64,000 bases of DNA from NCBI RefSeq assembly GCF_026151205.1, contig NC_087074.1, positions 13,187,182 to 13,251,181 of the forward strand, in the 5' to 3' direction. Position 1 is the stretch's first letter, and each line of letters opens with the position of its first letter. Below are positions 10,982 through 22,000 of the stretch, piece after piece. Under the pieces are notes generated by a model that was not told where the DNA came from, ran no database searches, and worked only from the letters and a program-made list of their open reading frames with translations. The position numbers and the translations under genes were made by a program. This stretch comes from Bolinopsis microptera (lineage: Eukaryota > Ctenophora > Tentaculata > Lobata > Bolinopsidae).

Positions 10982-11308
10982 TATCACACGCAGCACTCAA
11001 TAGCCAAGGTGTTATGGTATTATGACAGCATTGTACAGTTCATTGGTTCATCCTTTTCTATATTGGTTGTTTTATTTTAGCTTATGCCTGGATAAGTCTG
11101 AGATCGATTTGAGTTGAACATCCAGTTGGACCCAATTAGATGGCAGCATAGATTATGAAATATGATAAAAGGCAGGAATGCTTACCAGACATGATGCACA
11201 ACTTATAAGTTGCTTCACTGACCTACTTTAATAGAAGACCAATAAATCTGATGATGATGCCAATGCGAAGTTGAGGATTTGTCTTCGGTATAAAACAACT
11301 TTGTAATA

Positions 11309-11958
11309 GAATTGATTATTGCAATAGCGTATATTTTGGACTGAGCTCTTATGATTTAAGTCGTTTACAGAAGGTGCAAAATTCTGCTGTAAGATTTATT
11401 TTCGGGAGAGGAAGAAAGGCACACACTACTCCACTTCTTAAGAAAGTTCATTTTCTACCAGTTAGATTTAGAATAGATTTTAAGATTGCCCTACTTGCCT
11501 ACAAGTGTTTAAATAATATAGCTCCTCCTTACTTAAAAGAGTTGATATCTCCTAGGCAGCAAAGTTTTAAAAATGTACGTCTTGATAATGATTATTTTTA
11601 CCTTAGTTTTCCGCCCTCTCCTAACTATGTAAACAAAGAGAAAGCTTTTAGTCACTGTGCAGTTAAAGTATTTAATTCCTTGCCATACGACATAAGATCA
11701 GCTGAGTCAGTTACATCTTTCAAGACCAAACTTAAAACATACTTCTTTTCTCTAGCATTTGATTGATTTTGCATTTACATAGGTAAAATGAACTTGTCAT
11801 GTCTAATTTTCAATTAAACTAAGCTCAGTTAATGTAAGAGCCGCTTTAGAAAGCACTGGAGTTTATCTCCAGGATTAAATTATATCGAGTTATATGATTT
11901 AGCTATAAGGCGGTTTATAAATGTTGTATTTATTTATTATTATTATTATCCCATAATG
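11309..11958 (+). mobile_element. 5'-truncated copy of the 1.4-6.1 kb LINE
   Basis: Plus-strand copy of the last about 650 bp of the first LINE. The ORF2 C-terminal 129 residues are identical to those of the long copy, followed by the same 3' UTR and an (ATT)n tail at about 11930-11958. The truncation point lies just before 'agaattgattattgcaata'. Severe 5' truncation is usual for LINE insertions, and the near identity of the two copies indicates recent retrotransposition. Confidence 0.92.
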
Positions 11959-12085
11959 ATGAGACTGTATTATTTTACTTAAAATTGTATTTTACTTACT
12001 TTGTAACTGTTTGGTTTTTTTTCTTTTCTTTCTTTTAGGATGTTTTAAATTACAGAATTACTCAAAGTTGTTGATTCCTATAGCT

Positions 12086-12982
12086 ATGCGGAGATACATT
12101 GACATTGGAGCCAATCTGACCGATGCTGTTTTCAAAGGTGTTTACAGAGGAAAAAAAGTCCATGATGACGACTTTCACCAAGTTCTTAAACGAGCTTTTG
12201 AAATCGGCATGGATAAAATAATAGTTACAGCTGGATGCCAAGAAGATATAACTGATGCCTTAAACCTTGTAAAAGACAATGAGAGATTATACTGCACAGT
12301 GGGTGTGCACCCAACTAGATGCAACGAGTTTGAAACTAATGGTGATCCTGAAAATCATTTAAATGTCCTGAAGCATTTTATTAATGAAAACAAAGAAAAA
12401 GTTGTTGCTGTTGGCGAATTAGGTCTCGACTATGACAGAACACAATTTTGTTCAATTGAAACCCAAAAGAAGTATTTTCAAATGCAACTGGAGCTCGCTG
12501 CTGAAGCTAAACTACCCCTTTTTTTGCATTCTAGAAATTGTGCTGACGACTTTATTGATATCATCAGCAAAAAGCGAGATCTTCTAAAAGGTGGGGTTGT
12601 GCACTCTTTTACTGGTACGATTGAGGAAGCAGAAAAATATATTGAGCTGGGTTTCTATATTGGGATAAATGGTTGTTCTCTTAAAACTGAAGAGAATCTT
12701 AAGGCAATGGCTTCAATTCCAACCGAAAGACTTATGATTGAAACAGATGCACCATGGTGTGGAATTAAGAACACTCATGCTGGCTCAAAATTTGTGAAGT
12801 CAAAATGGGACATAAAAAAGAAAGAAAGATGGATTGAAGGTTCAACTGTCAAAGATAGGTGTGAACCATGTCATATTGTTCAGGTGTTGGAAGTCATGGC
12901 AGAATATCGCAAAGAAGATCCAGATGTACTTTGCCAAAAAATCTTTGAAAACACAAATAGACTGTTTTTCCCTGATCAATAA
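12086..12982 (+). CDS. TATDN1: TatD-family deoxyribonuclease TATDN1 (298 aa)
   Basis: A complete metal-dependent TIM-barrel hydrolase of the TatD family; animal TATDN1 is about 297 aa, so the length fits. Motifs in order: RRYIDIGANLTD (residues 2-13), GVHPTRCNEF, GELGLDYDR, LFLHSRNC, GVVHSFTGT and IETDAPWC. The animal TATDN1 signature THAGSK and KDRCEPCHIVQVLE come near the end. Known family members are Mg2+-dependent 3'-5' nucleases linked to DNA fragmentation and repair. I chose the ATG at 12086 because the family starts at this residue. A T-rich tract and AG just upstream (about 12010-12039) look like a 3' splice site, suggesting a 5' UTR intron. The coding region has no introns, unlike vertebrate TATDN1, so a retroposed origin is possible, although no poly-A or decay is seen. 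An AATAAA lies at 13118. Confidence 0.95.
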   Translation: MRRYIDIGANLTDAVFKGVYRGKKVHDDDFHQVLKRAFEIGMDKIIVTAGCQEDITDALNLVKDNERLYCTVGVHPTRCNEFETNGDPENHLNVLKHFINENKEKVVAVGELGLDYDRTQFCSIETQKKYFQMQLELAAEAKLPLFLHSRNCADDFIDIISKKRDLLKGGVVHSFTGTIEEAEKYIELGFYIGINGCSLKTEENLKAMASIPTERLMIETDAPWCGIKNTHAGSKFVKSKWDIKKKERWIEGSTVKDRCEPCHIVQVLEVMAEYRKEDPDVLCQKIFENTNRLFFPDQ

Positions 12983-14679
12983 GATAGGCACATGATTTAT
13001 AGTTGTGTTTTTAAGTTGAATCTTTGGCTGAAATCATACAAAACTTTGCAGTTTACCCTTTTCTTCTAAATCCATAGCTTTTAGAATTTGCTGTTTTTCT
13101 GATTTACTAATACTATTAATAAAACAAAAGTTAATAAAACAAAAGTTAAATTTATTACCAATTATTCAATCAATACATATCATAAATTCTAATATTGGAA
13201 ACACAATGCAAAATGGATGTCTTAAACTATAATTTCATTGTGACTAATAATCTATTGACTTTCAAAGTTGAATTTTAGTTAAGTATGAAATGCCACCACA
13301 TCATAGTTAGGGTAAAATGTTATTTTTAAATTTTAAAATTGAGAAGATTGCTCTATGGCTTAAAATGTAAAATTCTAGCAAAAGATATCTTATTTTTAAA
13401 TAGTTGGTTACAGTTTATGACAGTACTGGCATGACTAGTTTTATTGTGGCTGGTAAAAGGACCCAGTTGCCTGTAAGGGCTTTACCGAACCCCAGGGGAC
13501 CACAATGTGATAAGATCAGGCCAGATGTTTCTATGTAGAGCAATTTATTTATTTTGGAGCTATGATTACGTGGTATAGCTGGTGGTCATGTTTAAAGGTC
13601 AGTTTATCCTTGTGTGCTAATTATCCATCCAGATGCTTAGTGATGTGGGTAAATCATGCCCTTCTACGATATATAATGTTTGACCATAAATTTGTTTTTA
13701 CCACATAAACTGTGGCACTAATGTCAATTAACAATATTTACATTCATTGATATTTAAAGCGTGTTTTTTCCCCAGCACTACTACACAACAAAAACCTGTC
13801 GGCCCACCGAGGAAACACGGTCGCAGAACAAAGAGCCCAATTGTGCTCTTCTATTCTGTGATCGTGTGTATCTACTATAAACTAGCTAAATATACTAAGA
13901 AAATTTAATGGAATCATTACAGTCGTTTGATAAGTTCACGTGTCAAAGTAATGTTCATGGTGATCATATTTTTTGATCCCCGGTGGGCAAACACTCGTCC
14001 GAAAGGTCAAGGCAAACCTGTCGATGTTTCACCATACGAAGTAAGGCGATTTGAACATATACTCAGCTTACAACTCAACCCATGGGACGAGACGTCGTGA
14101 GCCTCAAAATTCTTCAAAATATACAGCACATACCTAGTTAGCAAACACTAAACACAACATACATACGATACCAAATAATGTATAATGCCATTACTAATTC
14201 GAAAGAAAATATATCTGCTATCTAATTTAAAAAATTGAAGAATAAACCTGAAGAAAGGGGAAGGAGAGGGGTTTGGGAGAGGCAGAGTAGGAAAACAACA
14301 GGATCCTGTGCCGCAGGATTTTAAAATTTGTTGTTTGATGATTCGTTTTGTTTCGTCTCTTAGATTAATATATAGGTCTGATACCCTTGTCATGGTTCTT
14401 TGCAATAACACCGTGGTTTACTCATATGATTAAGTTTAGTTAATTAACCTATTTCAATGATAATTCATTTGCATCAAAGTTGTAACTGCACCATAGTTGT
14501 CTGTCATATTTAGATTGTAGTTCTAACAAAGCTTTCTTATTAATTCAATTATTTTGTAGACTTGACACGGAAACACTCACAATGATCATGACATTACTTA
14601 CGATGTTTTATTTATTTTTAAGTGATCTGATACAAATTCAATGTTTCTTGAAACGTAGATAAAACATATAATAATCTAG
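12983..14679. other. Intergenic, one repeat-like block, no gene recognised
   Basis: Past the TATDN1 3' end (AATAAA at 13118, within a 14-bp tandem repeat 'ttaataaaacaaaa') I see no supported exon. The only structure is the diverged repeat at 13783-14110. Confidence 0.4.
13783..14110. repeat. Diverged dispersed repeat, copy 2
   Basis: This block shares an ordered set of short blocks with 7152-7440. In both, a left 'gcccacc/gcccatc' block is mirrored by a right 'ggtgggc/gatgggc' block. It is non-coding and of unknown class. Confidence 0.35.
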
Positions 14680-14728
14680 GCTATGAGATTGACAAGAGTA
14701 CTGTTAAAAAAGAAGCACAAAGGAGCCG
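14680..14728 (+). CDS. Possible upstream exon of the unrecognised 18.1-kb gene
   Basis: A 49-nt open segment between a TAG acceptor and a GTACAG donor encodes YEIDKSTVKKEAQRS. It leaves phase 2, which is the phase required by the exon at 18117. The join would give QRS-R-TVRRVIQLKTPWD. The evidence is only phase and plausible composition. A second frame through the same bases (14683-14892) is also open, so this is a weak call. Confidence 0.22.
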
Positions 14729-15420
14729 GTACAGGACAGCTGAGGACCCCTAAAAATTATCAGAATCCCGAAAAAATTCAAGGAGTCCTCACTCACACTA
14801 AGGGAGTGGAGTTGATTCCTAAAGTCCCAAAAGTTACATTTGGAGGAGGTCTAGAGAGCATCCATCAAGGGTTTTTACTTTTTAAAAGTTAATTTTTATC
14901 AGTATTTAAACTTTCAGTTTAACCACCAAGAGTCAAAAATATTTATTTATTTCACAATTTTGCCACCTCTTGATCTTGGGGGGAAAATGACAACAGCTGA
15001 TATTTTTTATTTGAAAATTCAATTAATTATAATATAATATAAATCAAGCGTTACATTTCAGCCATGCAAAATTACAATGACATATTTTGATAAACTAATT
15101 GATAAATGGTACTGCAATATAAGTTGCTTAATGTTTAGCCGGATGACAACTAACTGAAAGAGAAAAATAAACTTGATTACATAATAATTAATTCGGCTGA
15201 ACCAACACATAGCAAGAGCCACATTAACGTTGGGGCCGTCTACCAAATTTGAATGACATACAATAACAAGAAATCAAACATATCATAAATAATTATATAT
15301 GGATTTTGTTCATTACAATTCCGTCACAACTGCTGATAAAAGAAAAAGAAGGACAAGCAATTGGACGGACAGAATTGTAACCAACAAAAACACATTTCTG
15401 AGACTCATAAGACTGATGAG

Positions 15421-15726
15421 CTAGTCTGGCCAGACTGTATCGGCAGCCCAGAGGTACTTGATCAGATTGGCCTTAAAAGTAGAAATCTGCTCTGACTGCC
15501 GGATACATACTGGTAGACTATTCCATTTCAGCATAGATCTATGAAAGAAGCTATTTCGGAAGGCATCCGAGCAGGGCACAGTGGTACTCATGTAAGTTGT
15601 AGTATCCGACCTATCAATTATTTGAGCATTGTGCCTAGTGTATCGGGTGCCCTCTGGACGGCATAGGACTATATAAGTAGGAAGCGAAACTGGGATTATG
15701 CTATTCACTATTTTATAGAAGATCAT
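15421..15726 (-). mobile_element. LINE ORF2 C-terminal tail fragment
   Basis: The minus-strand frame ends with NSFFHRSMLKWNSLPVCIRQ followed by STFKANLIKYLW. This is the characteristic C-terminal tail of CR1/L2-type LINE ORF2 proteins (F..R....WNSLP..IR.S.....FK..L). Only this tail is present, so it is a heavily 5'-truncated insertion. It lies just left of a plus-strand LINE inserted at 15828. Confidence 0.72.
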
Positions 15727-15827
15727 AAGATCGTTATAAATAAACTATTATATAATATCGTATATATTGTCTACCTTTACATATCAAGATATTTATTTTG
15801 AAAATTTCCCTTACACACTTTCATTTC

Positions 15828-18103
15828 TTCATAAAGTTACCCACACCATTGAGCGCAGAATAGCTAAGAAGGGATATGTCCTAGGAGTTTTTCTTGACAT
15901 AGAGGGCGCCTTCGACAACGTCTCGTTCAAAGCTATTTCTGATGCAGTCAGGGCCACGAAAGTGGACCTAGCTACAGCGCAATGGATCATCAACATGGTC
16001 ACTAATCGCTTTATCAATCTAAGTCATAAGGATAAGTCGAGAAGGGTACAGATCAGGAGAGGCTGCCCACAGGGAGGCATCCTTTCTCCTTTTCTATGGA
16101 ACCTGGTAGTCGACGATCTCCTCTCCTTTACTGCGAAGGACATACCGGGTTACCTGCAAGCCTTCGCAGATGACCTGGCTTAACTAGCAGAAGGAAATGA
16201 CCTGGACATCATCTGGAACCGCACATGCAAAACCATCAATACGATAGAAAAATGGTGCCAAACCAAGGATCTATCTATCAGCGCACTCAAGACTCAGATA
16301 GTCATGTTTACCTGGAATACTAAGTGGACTTTGAGACCAATAAAAGTTGGCAACAACATTATAGGTCTCTCGAAGTCGGCTAAATTCCTAGGTGTGACAT
16401 TATAATTAGACAGCAAACTCAATTACAACGAACATATCATCAACATCACCAAAAAAGCCACGGCATCCCTCATGCAATGTCGAAGAGCTGTCGGCCCCAC
16501 ATGGGGTATGAGCCCTAAAACTTGTAAATGGATGTTCACAGCGGTCATTCGACCCATTCTGTCCTACTGCTGTAGTATATGGATCAGGGCAATTGACACG
16601 GACTACAATGCGAGGAAGCTCAAACGTGTGCAGGCATTGGCACTGAGAATGATGTCTGGTGCCATGCCAAGTACACCCTTCCTCGCATTGAATCACCTTA
16701 CTGACACCCCAGACACCATACTATTCCTGAGGGGCGAAGCAGCGAAGGGGGCAGCAAGGCTTCAAGCCTACGGCAGCCTCACTCTTGAAACTATCGCCCA
16801 CAGGAAGGGAACTATCAAAAACCACACCACAATCAACAAACAATTCATGGAGGATCTCAACATACCACCTAGAGCCACAAGAGACCTCACAGCACCAACC
16901 ATGATGCTGGGACGGCACTTCACCGTCACCACTCCTGGAACTAACAACACTGAATACAGAACCGCACTCCAACACACCATCGACAACATTACCAGTGAAA
17001 CGATCACCTGCTACACAGACGGGTCTCTATCAGACTCCGGAAGTGGGGCTGGGTACATCATCACGACTGACAACAACAACACCACCCTGGAAGAGAGATC
17101 ATTCAAGCTCCCTGATTATTGCACTGTCTACCAGACAGAGCTCACTGCAATCATTGAAGCCTGCAAGTATCTCTCATCCTACACCAATTCACACATCATT
17201 ATATGGTCTGATAGTCTCTCCTCCATACAAGCTATTTCCTCGCTTTCAACGAGGAGCAGAACTACTAGAGACTGTTATGACACCCTTAACGCACTCGGAT
17301 CAAACAACACTCTAGAGATCCGATGGATCGCAGCCCATATTGGGTTGTGGGGAAATGAAAAAGCGGATGAGCTGGCCAAGCTTGGCACGACCAGCGAACA
17401 CGTTTTGAAATGCCCAATCCCTCAATCTTACATCAAACGACAAATCGACAACAAAGTCCACAGACTGAATCAGGATATCTGGTTAACGGATGGTCCTAGA
17501 CACACCAAACTAACACTTGGCCAAAAGCACACCAAAATAATCAATAATATAAACACGTCACTCATCAACAATAGACAAGACTATAGAACCGCAGTCCACC
17601 TAATCACGGGCCACTGTGGCTTAAACAAACACCTCCACACCATCCGCAAATCAAGCACCAGTGCTTGTCCTATGTGCGGTGACGGAGAGGAAACTGTCTC
17701 ACACTTTCTTGGACAGTGCCCAGCTATTGCCCAACTAAGAGGTCAATACTTTCGGGACTACTACCTCTCGGTCAACGACATATTCGACAACCACCACATT
17801 ACCACAATCGTCAACTTCACAAACCGCACCAAACGCTTAATAGTACCAGAAGAACTGGATCAGACTGGCGTAACTTAGCGCATTAACACATTACATATGC
17901 AGCCTTGCCTAACTGATCTATAAACTCATCTGGTACCAAAGCGCGGTATTCCCATTCAGATCATTACCACCACCGTCCTCCACAATTCACACTGTTGTCT
18001 CCAATAAACCCCCCCTCATCCCAGAGGTAGGCAAAGCATCTTAATGCTATCCTCTAGTGGGCTTTCTATGCCCAGCCTCTCTTAAAAAAAAAAAAAAAAA
18101 AAA
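15828..18103 (+). mobile_element. 5'-truncated LINE with RNase H domain (I/Ingi-like), 11-bp TSD
   Basis: It begins inside the RT and ends in a 20-nt poly-A run (18084-18103). It is flanked by ACTTTCATTTC at 15817-15827 and 18104-18114. The RT shows FLDIEGAFDNVSF, GCPQGGILSPFLW and AFADDLA, interrupted by TAA at 16181-16183 and by another stop near 16403. The frame then runs open from 16472 to 17878: the thumb region, then an RNase H domain (CYTDGSLSDSGSG, ELTAIIEACKYL, WSDSLSSIQA, NEKADELAKLG), then a C-terminal zinc cluster (CPMCGDGEETVSHFLGQC). An RNase H downstream of RT is typical of I-clade LINEs. The copy is dead through its stops. Its insertion point lies in the splice-acceptor tract of the exon at 18117. 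Confidence 0.92.
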
Positions 18104-18116
18104 ACTTTCATTTCAG

Positions 18117-18648
18117 GACAGTGAGGCGTGTGATACAATTAAAAACGCCATGGGATGTTAAGAGAGACCTTCAGTTGGAGCAGATAAAACGGGTTAATGC
18201 GCACACACTTAATAGTACACCTTCTTATCTAAATGAGGTAGATTTAATTTTACTTTCATAATTTTATATTTTGAGTGTCAATCATAGAATTTTCTGTTTT
18301 TTCAAGCCTAATATTTGTCAGAATTACTGCTGATTGGTTTAATGTTTATTGCTACAATTTCAGGAAGAGGAGAGAATATTTATGTCATTACTGGAATCTA
18401 AATCTATGGCCAAAAAGGCAGCTGAAAAAGAGGACTCTCCAATACTGGACATGCTCAATGAGATGGAGGGTAGGAAAATTGAAGATATAGTTTGGAAAAT
18501 GAGACGAAAGAGTACCCCTCGTGAAAGTGATTTGAAACGCAAGTACCAGCCTCGAGAGATCAGAGCAGATCTGTATAATATTAATGAAGGTCTTCAAGAT
18601 AACAGAGGACAACATCGACCTGGAGATCCCCAGTTACCGCTACTGTGA
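18117..18648 (+). CDS. Unrecognised protein, last two exons (partial)
   Basis: I do not recognise this protein. Exon A (18117-18237) follows the acceptor ACTTTCATTTCAG and encodes 40 residues starting TVRRVIQLKTPWDVKRD. It ends in phase 0 at a GTAGAT donor. Exon B (18364-18648) follows TTTCAG and encodes 94 residues to TGA, including EEERIFMSLLESKSMAKKAA, SPILDMLNEMEGRKIEDIVW and KRKYQPREIRADLYN. The protein is highly charged and probably helical, with no membrane segment or signal. AATAAA follows at 18959. Upstream exons must lie left of the LINE at 15828; one weak candidate is 14680-14728. The real splice sites, unbroken frame and phase agreement support a true gene. Confidence 0.6.
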
Positions 18649-19090
18649 TATTATGTACATTGTTAATGTTAAATCAGGATTTGCTTCTAAATTAACTGAT
18701 AATGTAATGATAATTTATTTAAACATAGTTGAATAAGGTTTAAAGTTTATACTGATTTTTATATATCAACCAAATTCATTGGCTTTTCTAACTGAGCGAG
18801 CATTTCCTTAATGATTTAAAGAAACATTCGATGAGGTTGATGCTGCCATGAACTGATATGAAGTTTCAGAATTAATTTATTAACTTATTAAGTGACCATT
18901 TTTATTTTGATAAAGAAATAAGCACTGAAGATTTATTTTGTCCTTGTTTGAATTTATGAATAAAAATTGGAAAAACTAGAAATTGATACCCCCTGTTACT
19001 CATAACATAACATTACCTGCGAGGATATCACGAAATTTAATGTAATATTTATTTGATAACGAGTAGATATATAAAATTAAACTAACCAGG

Positions 19091-22000
19091 ATGACAGGAC
19101 TGGTATGGTTGGTGGCCATTATAGTGATCCTAGTTGGTTTGCTACAAATTCCTCTGCTATGTGATCTGATTCGGTCGTGTGCGCCCAACAGAGCCCCTAA
19201 ACGGATTGTAGGCCCAGTTCTGGACACCATTGTCGTCTGTATTATGTGGTAGGTTCACCATAATATCATTTTCCTTGTTTTGTATTTTAATAACGATTTT
19301 CCACTTCCAGTTATTCTGGATCAAGAGACATTTCATTCAAATTATCATCAATATTTAATGAGATTTCAATCAAAATAAAAAAGAACCTTTACTGTACAGT
19401 CTAAATGAGCACACTCTCTCTTTCAGTGTGGTGTTCACAGCAGTATTTCACCTTTTCTTCTGGGTATTCCTCCCGGCTCACCTGGAGTACAAAGATCCCT
19501 GGTTAAACTCCACCGGACTTTACCATATCGCACTGTTCTGGTTCCTTTTCCTAAACACTATCTCAAACTACACCTGTACTGTCTTCACTGAAGCGGGTTT
19601 GTTTTAAATAATTCTTTTTGAGAAAATACTACAATATAATCAAGGTACGATGTTGGATACCTGAGTTCTATATCTTTCGATAGCAACTCCATCTATGTAT
19701 CTGCTTAGCTTCCATCACTGATCCTGGTACTTGAGATTCCAGGTGTGGCTTTAAACAATGTTTTAAGGGCCCAACACTCAGCTCACTCAGTTGATGGTAG
19801 AACAGTGGGTCTTTGTGCGATGTTGTAGCAGGGACTCCACTTCTTGTTTTCTCTTGCTAACCAGATTGCATAGGAACATCTGAGAGCAACCAAAGCCGCC
19901 TCTTGGAACACTGCTTTCTTTACTCTCTTTGTAACACCAAAGTAGTTTAGTAGGGCCGGTAAGGTATGATGCCAGAAGCCTCTACACCCAACCTCTACCG
20001 TAAAAAGCTGAGCTTTCCACCCACTGCCATGCAGCCCAGGAATAAGCTCTCTGTTGTAACGTGCTTGTTTACGTTCTACTTGGTCACTAAAGTTACTCTC
20101 GTCACCAACTGTCAACTCTACTAATATGACCACCTTTCCTTTATCAGACCAGACTACAATATCAGGACGTTCTGCAGTTCCGTTACAGATGTGCTGGGGG
20201 AACTGTGCTGGGAGGTCATCTTCGTCCCAGATAATCTGCCAATCTTGGTCTTTCTCAAAAGGGCTCTCTCTTTTCATCTTCGTCTTTGGTTTTTGGTAAC
20301 AGCTGCTAGATGACTTGAAGCCTGTCCAGTCCTGAACTTCAAGTTTAAAATCTTTGTTGTTGAACTTCTCTATTTGATCCAGTAGGGATTTTGCAATGAC
20401 CCGCAGCACGTTGTCATGCCTCCAATTGTATCGTTTGTTGTTCAGCGAGAAGTTGCAAGCTACCAAAATGTGCTTAATGTTGCAGTGTCTCCATCCGCAA
20501 AGTGGACAGTGTCCTGTGTCAGCATAGTTCCACAGGCTCATGTTTGCTGGAGTATTTGCAACGTCATGGGTTGCATTGAGGTGGAACTTAAGAAGAGCAG
20601 GGCTCATCTTGTAGTTGTAAATAAGGTTGTTCCAACCTAGGTCTAGCTGCATGGTGTTTTCCCATGTTAAGAATTGTCCTTGAACTCCCTTGTCTACCAG
20701 TGTCAACAGGATATCCTGCTCTGAGATGGGATACCAGTTCTTTCAGTTTTTCTTTTTCACTGGCTACACTCCTCTTGGATCCCAAGCCCATCCTGCCTTG
20801 CACTGTTACCCCAACTAACTCTCTGAAGTAAAGATCTCTTTCTCTAGCACTCAGCTCATTAGTGTAACCCCACCGACTGCTCCCTTCTTGCTTCTTGGCC
20901 ATGTGCTCGTAGACCTCCTTAACTTTAGGATCCTTGCTGTTCTTTAGAGAGTAACCTTTGGACACCTGAAGGAACTTGTATAAGTCCGATAGTCTTTTAA
21001 GATTTAATCCAAAGCAATCCTTATTTCTGTAAAGCACACTGACAGTAATTGTCTTTGTTACACCTAGCCATTTCTTCAGATACTTCGTACATATTGCTTC
21101 AAGATCTTTGACAAAACTAACCGGGAGATTGTAGATCATCAGGTCCCAGGAGAGCTTGCTGGTTAGGAGGTTGTTGTAAATCCAGCATTTCATCACTCCA
21201 TTCAGGCCCGATCCGTCCACTGCCTGAAACAGTGTAATCAGTTTGTCTTCTATCAGCTTCTTGGTATCTTTGAGGCCCAGATCAACATATATCCAATGGC
21301 CAAGAAACTTCATCGGTGTATTTCCAATAAACTGGATTTGAGCTCCATCTAAGAAAATTTCAGGGTCATAGGACACATACCTTCCATCTACAACCTTCAT
21401 CCCCAGGATGAACAGGTTTTTTTTGAATAACAGCTATTTCGTGATTATTATTACTTCCAGAAAATAATGACACATTTTATTTTCTATCCAGCATTTAATT
21501 TCCAGGTACCCCTCCCCGTGTTACTATGACGCCTGACACCGCCATGTCAATATCTATCGAGAGCTGTATTCCTAAAGAAAAGGTACTTCACCAGACATTT
21601 CTAGTTCTCTTTCTAAAAAGTGCCTAAATTTTGAGCAATTTAGGCACTTTTTAGTTCATCTATTTTTAGCTAGGATACCTTAAACTTTTCCTAATTTGAA
21701 TAACATAAAAACAACTGCAGATCTGTTTGGAATGTAAGTGTATGAAGGCAGACACAACACACCACTGTAAAGCCTGTAAACAGTGTATCATGCATATGGA
21801 CCATCATTGTCCGTTTGTGCTCGGATGTGTGGGGCTCAACAATTACCATTACTTTTATTCTTTCATGGTAAGATATTTTGATTTAAATTCTTTCGATGTA
21901 AGAAATTTTGATGTGGTGATATAATGAATGCTCAAACTTATTTAACGCTAACAATGATTGATTATGATACACAAAATGTTTCTAGTAAAACGTATTATGA

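Noticed and set aside
14683-14892. 69-residue open frame MRLTRVLLKKKHKG...
   Set aside because: No family, no good donor in phase, and a competing frame over its first part fits the downstream gene better.
16406-17007. Three minus-strand open frames
   Set aside because: They are antisense shadows of the LINE RT/RNase H frame, which has clear family motifs on the plus strand.
19000-19230. Minus-strand open frame of 76 residues
   Set aside because: Antisense to the first exon of the DHHC gene, whose membrane segment and splice sites are convincing.
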